NCBI GenBank assembly: GCA_011799875.1
Contig: CM022302.1
Coordinates: forward strand, 201,544,086 to 201,608,085
Direction: 5' to 3'
Length of the DNA: 64,000 nucleotides
From: Thinopyrum elongatum
Lineage: Eukaryota > Streptophyta > Magnoliopsida > Poales > Poaceae
Both the position numbers and the translations under genes were made by a program. Positions 32,401 to 42,997 of the stretch are shown piece by piece. Under the pieces are notes generated by a model, which had not been told where the DNA came from, did not search any database, and was given only the letters and a program-made list of their open reading frames with translations. How positions within the stretch are numbered: the first letter of the stretch is position 1; every line of letters begins with the position of its first letter.

Positions 32401-34887
32401 CGGGAATCTTTATTGTAATTAAGTTAGTCTAATTGCTGTTTCTGTTAGAGCGTTCCTGGAAATGTGTAAGAGGGAGGTGGAAAGTGTGGACGAACCACGA
32501 TCGCTACAAACTCAGCGTTCTATAACTGCAAAGGTCATAAATAAGCTATGAGGCTACGCCTCAGCTGCCCTCCATGCTAATTAGTAGTGATACAAGGCCA
32601 TCTATAAATGCAACATAGCAAACTGATCCTCCGATTGCTTATTTAGTTATGCTATCTTCTGCGTTTCAAATTTTCCACGAAAGTGAAAATATGTATTGAG
32701 ATGACGAAAACGGAAAGTGTCTAGAAGGAAAGGAAACTTTCAACACCAATACAAGCCACTATATTGGTTAGTTTCCCAATTAATATGCCAATTTTTTTAT
32801 AGCATTTTCAGTCGTGTTCCTTGCCAGTTTACATGGTTGCGTGTTGCCGCCACTCTTTCGTCATCCTGTGATATTAGTACCTTGGAAGATAGTGGTCGGA
32901 CCCTTCCCCGGACCCTGCGCAAGCGGGAGCTACGTGCACCGGGCTGCCCCCCAATTAACAGGATGCATCCGATGAAGAAACCTATTTCACAATGGAAATC
33001 ACTGGATGAACCTCTCTTATGTCTCTTGGGATTATTTTGGCGAAACACTTAACATATTTTTGTTCTTTCTTTCCTTTGCAGCTATGACTACTCTGGTTAT
33101 GGGCAATCTTCTGGAAAGGTATACATATTTTCTCTTTTTCTTTTTTTGGCTTCTGTTCTCCTCAGTGTGCATAATACTAATCATTTATTCTTATCTATTA
33201 TGGCAGCCCAGTGAGCAAAACACATATGCTGATATAGAGGCTGTTTACAGATGTCTCATAGAAACCTATGCAGCCTCTGAGGAAAATATCATTCTTTATG
33301 GCCAATCAGTGGGGAGTGGTCCTACTTTGGATTTGGCCTCACGTTTGCCTCGTTTGAGAGCAGTTGTTGTACATAGTCCAATTTTGTCTGGCTTAAGAGT
33401 GATGTATCCTGTAAAGCATACATACTGGTTTGACATATATAAGGTAACTAATTTACATTTCTTCAGTCCTTTTTTGTACTTCTGCATCTGATTTGTCTTG
33501 TATCTGCAGAACATCGACAAAATTCCACTAGTCAGTTGCCCTGTTCTAGTGATTCATGTGAGTGTCCTTTCCTCCTTAATCTTATACACAGTTTTGACTT
33601 TATGTTCAGGGCATACGTGTTATCCGCCTAGACATTTTCTTTAGCATTCTCATGCCCTTGTCTGCCCATTCATGCACGGGCGCACATTTGCATTCTAGTA
33701 ATGTTACATAGGTGAACTTGTACATGAGGACATGTTGATTAGTTACTAGTGGAGAAAATATCAAGCAGGTGTAATTATTTAAGATGTCTACAAATGGCTA
33801 TTTGGTTGTTTAATCACATAATAGGCTTACGGCAAAGTACAGTATCAATCATCCAACTGTTGCCTTTGGGAATGGCTAGAATTTTGACTTTTGAGAACCT
33901 GCTAGCTCATGTGAATATGAGCATAGGGCCATCACTGTATTTCTGGCCGAAGTCTCTATAATGGTAATGCAATCAAAAGTCTCCAGGTTCACTGAGAAAA
34001 AGAAATGGTAATCGATATAGCAACAATTATTCCATTAGCTGGCATAGCTTTACCATGAGTTGATTTTGTATACTACCCGTGGCATTGTTGCTTTAACAAA
34101 TTATTCATAAATTTCGCTATTCATTCTAGTCAAGATGTAGAACAAGAAAGATGATACAGTAGTATTCTTTTGTAGAAGACCGAAAGCTGACTGAGTAACC
34201 GCATCACCTCTTTGCATATTTTTGTGATACTAACACAATCTCTTCTTTCAGGGTACAGCTGATGAAGTCGTTGACTGTTCTCATGGGAGGGCATTGTGGG
34301 AACTCGCTAAAGTAAAGTACGAGCCTCTGTGGGTCAAAGGAGGAAACCACTGTAATTTGGAACTCTATCCAGAATACATTAAACATCTAAAAAAGTTTGT
34401 TGGAGCCATAGAGAAACTGCCAGCCCCAAGTGACGAATCCCCTGAGAGCTCAGGTGCATCAGATCGTACCCAAACAGAGCCTGAAGGTACAGAGGAGCCA
34501 AGGAAAAGCGTAGACCATAGGGAGAAGACAAGGCCAAGCATAGATCATAGAAAGAGCACAGATCGTCGAGATAAACCGAGGGGCAGTACAGATAGGAGGG
34601 ACAAAAGCAGAAAGAGTGTAGATAATCCTGACAGACCACGAGCTAGCGTTGATCAGCCCGCCGATAGGCCAAGGAAAAGCGTTGACCGGTACGTTCACCC
34701 TTCATGATGTACCAGATAGTTCCTTTCATGGCATATGCTGTATATGTGTTGCGAGAAAATCCGCTTCCAGTTTGTTGACTAATATGTGGAACGGGTGTTT
34801 GTTTACAGCTTTGGAGGGATGATGAAGGCTGTGAGGTTGCGCAACATCGACTGTTTCAAGGTACCGACAACGTCCTCCGGGAGCTGA
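29478..34887 (+). CDS. ABHD17: ABHD17-like alpha/beta hydrolase
   Basis: Predicted 398-residue serine hydrolase of the ABHD17 (FAM108) group; animal members remove palmitate from membrane proteins. Exons: 29478-29836, 33082-33118, 33207-33443, 33510-33557, 34252-34688, 34809-34887. All are GT-AG, total 1197 bases, open throughout. The N-terminus [20 protein letters not shown] is the plant family start and fits an N-myristoylation site (Gly2, Ser6). Motifs: [14 protein letters not shown] (oxyanion loop) near residue 90, nucleophile elbow GQSVGSG with Ser166, acid Asp231 in GTADEV, base His260 in GGNHCNLE. After the catalytic domain, residues about 280-385 are a charged tail with many R-K/P-S-x-D repeats ([22 protein letters not shown]). 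Intron 1 is 3.2 kb and holds a recent tandem duplication. A membrane role is inferred from the family. Confidence 0.94.
30866..31724. repeat. Tandem duplication in intron 1 of the ABHD17-like gene, copy 1
   Basis: An 859-base unit starting GTTGATGACAAGAGGTTTGA. It is followed head-to-tail by copy 2 at 31725-32577. I noticed only two differences by eye: G/A near 30939 and one T missing from copy 2 in GCTTTCTTTTGCC. No terminal repeats mark it as a transposon. Confidence 0.93.
31725..32577. repeat. Tandem duplication in intron 1 of the ABHD17-like gene, copy 2
   Basis: Second copy of the intronic unit, ending CTGCCCTCCATGC. The small reading frames in both copies are identical by-products. Confidence 0.93.
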
Positions 34888-35836
34888 AGATAGATACCAG
34901 AAAAGGTCAGTGGTGTTTTGGAGGGCGCCTCGTCTGTATGTATTCCATCTGTGTAAGTTAATTCATTTGGGTGATTGGTTCGGCTGTAGGCGGTATATCT
35001 CAATACAGTGGGGGATTTGTAATGTTTCTGGTTTTGTGTTCCTTGTGAGATGAAATAATAACTTAACTTGTTTATAACATGCTCCTCAATTTTCTTCCTA
35101 GTTAGATGAGGTTCAGATCCTTTTAGATGGATTTAGTTGTGGACTGTGATAGGCTTTGGCTCGGTTCGAGCTCGAGCTCGATCTGATGTTATTCCAAGTA
35201 CGTATTTTGCAATTTGGTCTCTCCGGTTGTAGCTCGGCCGCATAGGCGATCGTAGTAGAGCTGAGCTGACGTTTGCGGACCAGAGTGTAAACAACATTGT
35301 ATCCTTTGGCAGCAGTTGAGGAAGGTGGTGGGGGCTTCTTCAGATAATTTTGGGCAGGTGTTGTACTATCCATGAATGCTCTCTACAGGACTCAAATCGT
35401 AGTGAAGCGAAACTGGTCAGTTGGGAGTTCCGTCTAGTTTGTTCAAAGAAAATGCCTTGCATCTGTTTTTTTAGTCGTATGCCTTGCATCTGTTGAGGTG
35501 ATGTTTTCATTGCATTTTTCTTTCATTGCGTTGCATGGGAAGTTCTCATCGCAGAAATTTGCTTTGACATCAATAAATAAATACGCCGGCTTCGTAAACC
35601 ATAATACCTCCGATACACTGTTTTTTATTTTGGAGTATTTTGAAAGGGGCCCTCTTTTTTGTAAATAAACTTGTAAAGTGAAGTGAGAAAACTGCGCCTT
35701 TTTAGAAACTGAAATTGTTGATTACCCAGGCAAGGCAATGCCAGGGTCCGATCTCACGTTCTTCCCGATCAACCCCACGTGCACACTGCTCGTGGCCTCA
35801 CTGTGAAGTTACGCTGTGTGGATACCCCTACTGGAT
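34888..35836 (+). other. ABHD17-like 3' UTR and intergenic DNA
   Basis: Probable 3' UTR to about 35070 (GAGATGAAATAATAAC). No gene or repeat recognised beyond it. Confidence 0.4.
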
Positions 35837-36454
35837 ATGCCAACGACTCCATCGCGCCATGGGCCGCCAGACTCGGAGGAGAATCTGCCGGCGCAGGCCA
35901 GCAAGGCGGCCGCACCGCCGCGGGGAGAAGGGACCAAGCCTGGATCGCGGCCTCGTGTCCCCCCAAACCCAAAGCTGTTTGGCGGTGGCGCCACGTTCAC
36001 CCAGAGGTCTGGCCTCGGCAAGGCCGTGCGACGTGTTGCGGCGTTCCCATACCACCATGACCAACCCCCGGGGTCTGCTGGATCTGCCGGCGTGGGGGTA
36101 CGGGAACGGCGCCGGACTCCACCGAGTTGGTCGGGCCGGTGCCTCCTCCTCATCTCCCAGTCGTGCCCGTACGTACGTACGTGCAGCTGTGTCTCTCGCA
36201 GCACGCACGCAGCTGTGTGCACGCACGCACGTACGTCGCCACGACGTGGGTCGGGGGCGGACGGACGCGTCTGCACCAATGCATCTTCCGGTCCACAACA
36301 CTCAACACATGTTGTATCACGCGGTTTTATCAACTTACACTGTGATCGTTATCTTTGCAAGTGCTACAGGAGCTGTAACTACACATTTTCGACCAACTTG
36401 AGCGCTTGCAGAAATATCATCATTAGCCATAAATTATCAAGTCTAGCCGTTTAA
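35837..36454 (+). CDS. GC-rich open frame of unknown function
   Basis: An ATG at 35837 opens a 205-codon frame beginning MPTTPSRHGPPDSEENLPAQ and containing PNPKLFGGGATFTQRSGLGK. The first 85 codons have a protein-like composition. The later part runs through a (GTAC)n/(ACGC)n simple repeat (36169-36236) and then AT-rich DNA, so it is unlikely to be coding throughout. No domain recognised. It could be a first exon ending near 36090 or chance in a CpG-rich stretch. Confidence 0.22.
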   Translation: MPTTPSRHGPPDSEENLPAQASKAAAPPRGEGTKPGSRPRVPPNPKLFGGGATFTQRSGLGKAVRRVAAFPYHHDQPPGSAGSAGVGVRERRRTPPSWSGRCLLLISQSCPYVRTCSCVSRSTHAAVCTHARTSPRRGSGADGRVCTNASSGPQHSTHVVSRGFINLHCDRYLCKCYRSCNYTFSTNLSACRNIIISHKLSSLAV

Positions 36455-36600
36455 AGTTAAAAGCGTCGCAGGTAAACCTAACAGTGCACTTCATCTCCTA
36501 ATAAAACTGCAGAGATATGTAGTTTCGGTCTCGTGCACTAGTTTTTTTTTACGCGCCTTTCTTTCAGGCAGGGAAAACAGTTGTGCGTATTGTGTAGGAA

Positions 36601-36630
36601 CTAGATAACAACCCGCGCGTTGCTGCGGGA
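36601..36630 (-). other. Helitron 3' terminal hairpin and CTAG end
   Basis: Minus strand: CCCGC, loop AGCAACGC, GCGGG, then TTGTTATCTAG with T as the next base. The CCCG...GCAACGC...CGGG hairpin is the usual cereal Helitron terminator. Confidence 0.75.
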
Positions 36631-39125
36631 AATTAGAAAGCAAGTTCTAAAACTTTATAAGGCGTATTCCTAAAGGATAAATAAGAGATGAGAATGAAAT
36701 GAATTTTTCCGCTGAAGTGGGATGCTTGTGAGCTCGCGCAAACCATGATTTCAAAATGATAGATCCATATTATTTTAGTCTCGCGAATTACAGAAAGCTT
36801 GTCAACCAATGAATCAATTGTAGTAAGGCATCATGGGTGGACGCAGAGGGACTAAAACTTGAAGCCATCATTACATTTGCCAAGGCTGCAGCTGCTAGAT
36901 TGCCCGTGACAGAACCTGGACACTGGAAAATTAGAAGCCTTCTAGTACATTTTGTGCCATTGCAAATCCTTACTCTGTTCAAGTATTCCATAGCAGCTAA
37001 GATATCCCTTGAGGACGACAGTTTAAATGCTCCCATGCTGAGTCGTCACTATAAAAGGCAACGCCCCTTTAGTCAGGTTATCACTCATGTACACCTGCAG
37101 GACATTGTTATTACTAATGTATGACAATAAAATCAAATTAAGCAAACTTGATATATTGTACACAGATGGATACAGATCCAAAACAAAACAGGATGTCAAG
37201 TTTAAATAAACTGAATGTGATAACCAAATTCCATACATGCAAATAATTTAAATATCACACAATCTGTTACATGGTGAGATATTGCTCCAGATCTTAGGAA
37301 ATATAAGTATATATACAACGAACAACTGGAACCATAAAAATACTATTACTGTCCTGAAATTGTACATACCAAAAAAAAGTAAATACACCATGTTTGCAGG
37401 TCTGCATGCATGCTTCAATCTTTGTTTGCGACAGTTTCACCTACAATGTTACACTGAAGGAGATATATAGGGTAGCTCATACAAAAGAGAGATGACTTGG
37501 TACATGAACATAAGAAGAATATGGCCTGGCAATGTTATTGTGAAGAAGATATTTGCAGGAATAAGACTGGACATACTACACACTTGGTAGTGCATCAATA
37601 TATTTAGTGCTAGGGAAACGCTTTTGAAATCACACATTTCTTGGATGTATGCATCAAACTTAGGAAAATAATGGCAGGTGGCAATAGTATATACTTAAGT
37701 AAGATTGTTGCTGTACTTTGTTTTCCATCATATAAGTTGTCGATCGACATTCAAAAAGAATCTGCAAATAGAAGTATAAAACAAAGCTTTTCCCAACAAA
37801 ATCAGAACTTGCTATCTGAATAATTAACTATGACAGAACTTGTTGTTCAATATAACTTACCACGTATAACTGGGAATTCTTAAGATTAATATGGATCATA
37901 AACTTACTAATTCCTTTTAGGATTCCTTTTTTTTAAATTGCAAATAAAGACCTGCTATATGAACTAATGAATTTATTATCGATGACTGCATCAAAGTATC
38001 AAAATACATATTCAGTTGGTAGTGGAGCATAAAGATTGCCTATATTTATTTTCAACCACAATCTGGCACTATTTTCCTCAAAGACCTTGTTGATAACTTG
38101 GTATAGATTAAACCATCTGTACAAAGAAACATTAGACATATTAGGGGTTTTACTTGGCCAGCCAATGCAGCCCAAGATGGTCTGGTACTTGCCCTGCAAA
38201 TAAAATGTAAATCAAAAGTTAAAACTTTTCCCAGAATATCAGTTGAACGTATCTAAATCAATTGCAGCAACACTTGTCACTGAAGAAATTCATGGGGAAT
38301 TGAGGGGGAGGGAGAGAACAGAGAAGGGCAAGATCAGGAGGCTCATAGATATTTGTCCAATGTAGGAAACGGGAAGACGGGAACCTGACCATCATGACGT
38401 GATTTTGGATGAAAGGCGCGCAATGCCGCACCACTGTTTGAAGAAGCGCTTTAGCTAGGGCAGGGGAAGTCGCATCTGGGTAGCAGGGCGGCTATGGAGG
38501 TTGGTCTCGAGGAGGCAGAGTCGTCACGATGGTCGAGGTCCCATACGTGTGCTGCAACTCTCGGCGGCGGATCTGGCCGGAGCACCTGGATCCGTGGAGG
38601 GCAATGTGCTACGCGCCTGAAGCAACCAACGATGGGGAGGTTCAACCCTTGTCGTCCGAAGGCGGCGGTGTGAGGAGCGCTAGGTTGCAGGGCGCCATCC
38701 GGTGGTGACTCTCGGTGTCGCTCGTTCTGCGGGGATATATGGAAGGCATGAAGAGTAATGAGGAGAGATGGACCGATGAAATTCTCATCGGTTATGGAAG
38801 ATGGAAGAGGCCCGCTGCAGTTAATTACCAGAGTTGAATCACATGATTCGTTGAAAAAAATGGAATCAGCGCTACCATAAATGGATCAATCTCCCACGTC
38901 CCGTGTAGGCAGAAGGGAATCTCACGCAACAACTACTGCATGGTTTGGTCTAGCGGTTTTGCATGCACGCTTGAATTCATGCCAAATGCTAATTTGGTCT
39001 TTTTCCACTGCCAATGACCATAGGGAGAATCAGACAGATTGGCTGCCCTTTACAAACTGAACGCTGACATGGCACGAAGCTGACGTGGACAGTATGCATG
39101 TTAAGAGAATTGGTAGTAGTGGGGA
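36601..39125 (-). mobile_element. Non-autonomous Helitron
   Basis: On the minus strand the element begins TCCCCACTACTACCAATTCT at 39125 and ends CCCGCAGCAACGCGCGGG-TTGTTAT-CTAG at 36601. This is the expected TC start and a hairpin followed by CTRR. The flanking bases are A before and T after, the standard AT insertion site. Length is 2525 bases. No Rep/helicase is encoded. Its 5' half contains gene-like DNA on the same strand: a TATATA near 38738, an ATG at 38696-38698 (MAPCNLALLTPPPSDDKG, stop) and a GC-rich block. Farther on, an intron-like acceptor (TTATTTGCAG|GGCAAGTACC) lies near 38193. The source gene was not recognised. Confidence 0.75.
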
Positions 39126-40178
39126 TCATCTTCTTAAAAATGTAAGATGTGTAGTACATGTATAGTCGAAGAGGATGTAGCACCGAGAGTCTACGAGCAG
39201 AGGAGAGGAGCATGCGACGGTGGACCGGTGGAGAAGCGCGCGATGCGTGGCACATGACCGACCCAGGATCCGCTCAGCGGTGCCGCGCGTGGAAAGAGGA
39301 GACGGCAAACGGTGCCTGCCCCATCACGCAAACCAACCCCACCGTACACTTGGAAGCTGGGATCCCTTCCGAAAGGCCAAGTTGACTGCCTGTCTCATCA
39401 CGGCCAGCGCAAGGATCTATAGTACAGTGGCACCGATTCTCCGATTCTCCACGACCCAGGGTTCAGAGTTACAGACCAGGATCACGAGCTCTCCTCGCTA
39501 CAAGAGAAATAACAGCAGCATCACTGCTTAATCGTTCTTGGAATCAATCGTTTCACATGATTAGGACCGGCTACCAAAGCTCCCAACTCCCCTGTAAATC
39601 AAACCATCGTGCCTACGTGTTCATGCACTGTACTGCGATCCTTTTTTTCTTTCAAGAACACTACTGCGATCCTTCAAGAGAATGCTACTACTCACCGCTA
39701 CTCCTACGTATCAACGATTCAACGTCCGCCACACCACACACACAGAGTGATTAATCAACGGTTTTCCTGTTACGTGTTTCTCGGGGCACCGGCCGTATTA
39801 TACTCCATCGCCATCGGAACCATGACCAAGCTCCAAGCCCCGGCACGCACGCACGCATGCATGCATGGGGCTCCGCGACTGCGATCGACCACCTCGCATG
39901 CCGTCGCCTTGGTTGCTGAATCCGGAGGAGGAAAAGAAAACACCCTCCTCCCTCGGAGAGCGTTTGCGGTGCACGACATGTTCTTGGGACGCCGCAGCTT
40001 GACAAATGACAACTTGACAAGGGACAGACTTTCGCCCACGCTCAATACAAAAAACCAAGTTCGTACGACCTGGAACTACTACAAGTAGAGTGGCAGCCTA
40101 GCGGAACAATCAACTTTGACCAATCGTGTGCACGCCGCAACTCCGATCTCGCCTTCCCCTAGCGAGGCTTAGCTTAGC
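39126..40178. other. Upstream region of the RGF peptide gene
   Basis: About 1 kb of mixed composition with no convincing gene. Contains TTGACC-type words (40117) and short (GCAC)n runs near 39845. Confidence 0.4.
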
Positions 40179-40185
40179 TATAAAA
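40179..40185 (+). promoter_or_regulatory. TATA box of the RGF peptide gene
   Basis: TATAAAA in TTAGCTATAAAACTAGCCCC, 83 bases upstream of the ATG at 40268, giving a leader of roughly 55 bases. Confidence 0.7.
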
Positions 40186-40267
40186 CTAGCCCCGTCATTT
40201 CATCCTTGCTTTCTCTATTTCAGCCTCGAGTCGTCAGATTTCAGAGTTCGGTAGTGCGGTTGTTACC

Positions 40268-40671
40268 ATGAACTGCGCCAGCCTGCTGCTCCTGCTCTGC
40301 GTCCTCCTCCTCGCCGCGCTCGGCCCCTTCGCCGCCGCTGCACGCAGAGGTAAGAAAATCTTTACGGCCAACACCAAGGGTTCTCTGTTCATTCTGTTCG
40401 CCGGCCCTGATATTGGTCTCTCTTTCCAGAACCAACAACGGCGGCCACCGGCGACCAAGGAGATGGCGCTCAGGCCAAGCTGGCCTGGATGGAAGTGGCG
40501 CCCGCAGAGGGTCTAAAGGAGAGGGCGATCATGAGGAAGGAGGAGAGTACAGACTCTAGCCGTTTCAGGACCACAAAGTTTTCTTCGATTGCCAAGAATC
40601 CGTTCGACGGCCGGGTGCCCTTCACCGCCGATTACCACAACGTACGCAGGCACCCGCCCTCGCACAACTAG
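40268..40671 (+). CDS. RGF: Root meristem growth factor / GOLVEN / CLEL peptide precursor
   Basis: Predicted 107-residue secreted precursor. Exons 40268-40349 and 40430-40671 are joined in frame (324 bases) with an 80-base GT-AG intron. Residues 1-25 form a clear signal peptide (MNCASLLLLLCVLLLAALGP then AAA). A variable Lys/Glu-rich middle follows. The protein ends DYHNVRRHPPSHN at the very C-terminus, which fits the 13-residue RGF/GLV/CLEL motif: Asp-Tyr for tyrosine sulfation, PP for proline hydroxylation, terminal His-Asn. Such peptides act outside the cell through RGI receptor kinases to maintain root stem cells and gravitropic growth. Length, two-exon structure and motif position all match the family. 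Which member it is cannot be told here. Confidence 0.88.
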
Positions 40672-41027
40672 ATGGAACCGAGCTCAGTGTACGTACTACT
40701 GGCTAGCTAAGCTGGTTGGTTGCCTGGAAATACAGTTAGCTTATAGAGTAACAGTAACTACTAGGAGCTCTGTGGACAGACATTTTCTCATCCTCTCTGT
40801 TCCCTCTATTCTCTGGCCATTCTACGTGGTAGTGTTAGCGTGTTAGTCGTCTCCCTTGCGGCCTTGTCAGCTATGGATTTGCTGACGTTTTGTTAGTACT
40901 GGCCACGTCCTAGTAATGATATCCTATACTACTACTGCATATGCTGTTTTTTCTTACACTGTACCGCATAACCTGTTCTTACAGTGTACCGCATAAGCTG
41001 TTATAATTAACTAAAGTACTATATGTA

Positions 41028-41101
41028 CTCCCTCCGTAAAGAAATATAAGAGCATTTAGATCACTATATCTAAACGCTTTTATATTTCTTTACGGAGGGA
41101 G
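41028..41101. mobile_element. Stowaway MITE, 74 bases, near-perfect hairpin
   Basis: Arms CTCCCTCCGTAAAGAAATAT and its reverse complement, continuing AAGAGC/GCTTTT-type pairing around TTTAGATCACTATATCTAAA. TA duplications at 41026-41027 and 41102-41103. It lies 357 bases after the RGF stop codon, possibly in or near the 3' UTR. Confidence 0.93.
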
Positions 41102-41103
41102 TA

Positions 41104-42082
41104 CCTTTTTGTATGCATTACTAATTGGTAAGGGTACGTTGTCCTCACAAGAAAGTAATGCTTTTGTTTGCCGTTCCAGCTGCAATGCAAACCCACGTTT
41201 AGTTCAGAGCGAGTTGGAAAACGAAATTTGATGTGCTATGGTGTGCTTGGTTTGGGAACTAAATGCAATGCTATGTCATGGTTTCATTCGAGCAGTTTCA
41301 TTCTTGTGTTCGGTTCTGAGTCGAAAAGTGGAATTTGATGGTTTCGTTCATGTGTTTGGTTCGTGAGATATAATGGCAAGAATTTGATTCAACTTACCTC
41401 TTCCATAGGAATTTTCTGAGATCACCTCCTCTATGTACATGATGTGTATTGATGCATAGATTGAATAAATATAGCTCATTGCACTTGGACAACATATCAT
41501 TCGAATTTAAGTGGCTGCAACTGCTCAACAAGGATCAGTGCTGATCTTTTTTTCTTTACTTTTTATTTTTCATCCGCCTAGGCATAGTTGGTCTTCTACA
41601 TTGGTGTTAGTTATGTGCACTCTGACTATTCGATGCTCATAGTGTTTTGTTTCCCCTTATGCTTCATTATAGTTAATAAGAGCGCCCCTTTTAAAAAAAA
41701 ATGAAGTTCTCCCAAAGATTGGATAGTATATTTATTTATTGTACTGAACTGAGTCACAGACGGCTCTGAAGGATTCCCATGTTCAACGACAATAAAGTGA
41801 AGTGTTGCAAATCTTCGCATGGGCAAACCAGAGCGATCATGCTTCAGTTACATTCTCCAGCAATAAAAATCATGACTGCTTCCAATGTGTAGTCAAGACT
41901 CTGAAGTACCCGGTAACCAAAAAACTAACTAGGGGTCCTAAAGAAAACCTAACTAGGGCATACTAATGTTCTCCGCCACCGCCAGCATGCGACGAGAAAT
42001 TTCCTGCAACGTCTAGGGCAAGTTTACGCAGACATTGGTTCCAACGAAAACAAAGCGTCGTCAAGTCAAATCTTCCACTTGC
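41104..42082. other. Intergenic, nothing recognised
   Basis: AT-rich sequence with repeated TTTGGTTC/GTTTCATTC words around 41240-41360. No gene seen. Confidence 0.4.
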
Positions 42083-42559
42083 TCAAACCAGGTAGGCAGG
42101 AAATTGCTTACAGATTTTGTTGAAGCCCACGTCGCAGCTCTGGACGTACTCATCTATCGGCTCAGCACAGAGGTGGTCCTCAATAAGGCCGTGGACGGAG
42201 ACGAGGTCGTTGACGAGGGTCACCATTATCCGCAGCTTCTTCACCCCGTATCCGACCGGGACCAGCTGGGCTGCATGTCGATAGATAGTCGATTTAGAAC
42301 CCGATCAATCAAATTGGCATATACAGTACATAGATAAGTAAATGGATATATGGAGCTGAATTTGAGACGCCTAATTCAGAGCTATTGTTGTTTCGAGGGA
42401 GGAAGAGATCGTATCAGTCAGAGAAATCAACATACAGGCACCCCAGGTCAAGCCTTCCATGTTGACGTTTCGTACGGCTTCCTCCAGCTTGTCCATGTCG
42501 GTTTCATCGCCCCATGGCTTCACGTCCAGCAAAAACGACGACTTCGCTGCTGCCGCCAT
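42083..42559 (-). pseudogene. Elongation factor 1B beta/delta GEF-domain copy
   Basis: Minus-strand two-exon model: 42559-42442 and 42270-42083, GT-AG, 101 residues. It contains the C-terminal nucleotide-exchange domain of eEF1B-beta/delta, which reloads eEF1A with GTP. Markers: [69 protein letters not shown]. The usual N-terminal half (glutathione-transferase-like and acidic region) is absent. The model starts MAAAAKSS right before the GEF domain. Two residues around the exon junction look lost, the usual end ...VAFNKI has become VGFNKI, and the stop is displaced nine residues. It may be a truncated duplicate rather than a working gene. The open frame and kept intron argue that it is not very old. 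Confidence 0.7.
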
Positions 42560-42997
42560 CGAGATCAATTCGGCTGCCGAGAGTTTTGGTCGAGGGCGGT
42601 TTCACGGGGGCGAGGCTGGAGCGTGACCAGATTAGTATTAGGCGCATTAAGTAGGCGGTGGTGGAGGGGCGGCCCGTCTATCCGTGTAGGTCTCGAACTC
42701 GAATCTACGTACAAGATCCACCTTCGTACGTGCGTGCTGGGTTGAAGGTCAAGATTCCGCAAAATCCTCTCAGAATCTGCTTCCCGCGGAATCTGCCGTC
42801 CAAGTTCTTTTCTGAGATTTCAGTTTGAGACTGAATTGAGTTGTGTGTTGAAATGTCTAAACTACCCTTAGACAGATTTTGTTTGATGAATTGTTAACAC
42901 TTTATTGAATATGAACACATTACCATTCACCATTCTCAGATTAGCATCCAACAGCAACATTTATTGGTCTGATGGTGATGTTTTGAAGGCTGGACCT
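42560..42997. other. Intergenic, nothing recognised
   Basis: Upstream side of the EF-1B copy. Contains a short GC-rich stretch to about 42740 and no other signal. Confidence 0.35.

Noticed and set aside
35809..36333. 174-codon minus-strand frame overlapping the GC-rich stretch
   Set aside because: Runs through the GTAC/ACGC simple repeat and shows no domain; both strands are open simply because of composition.
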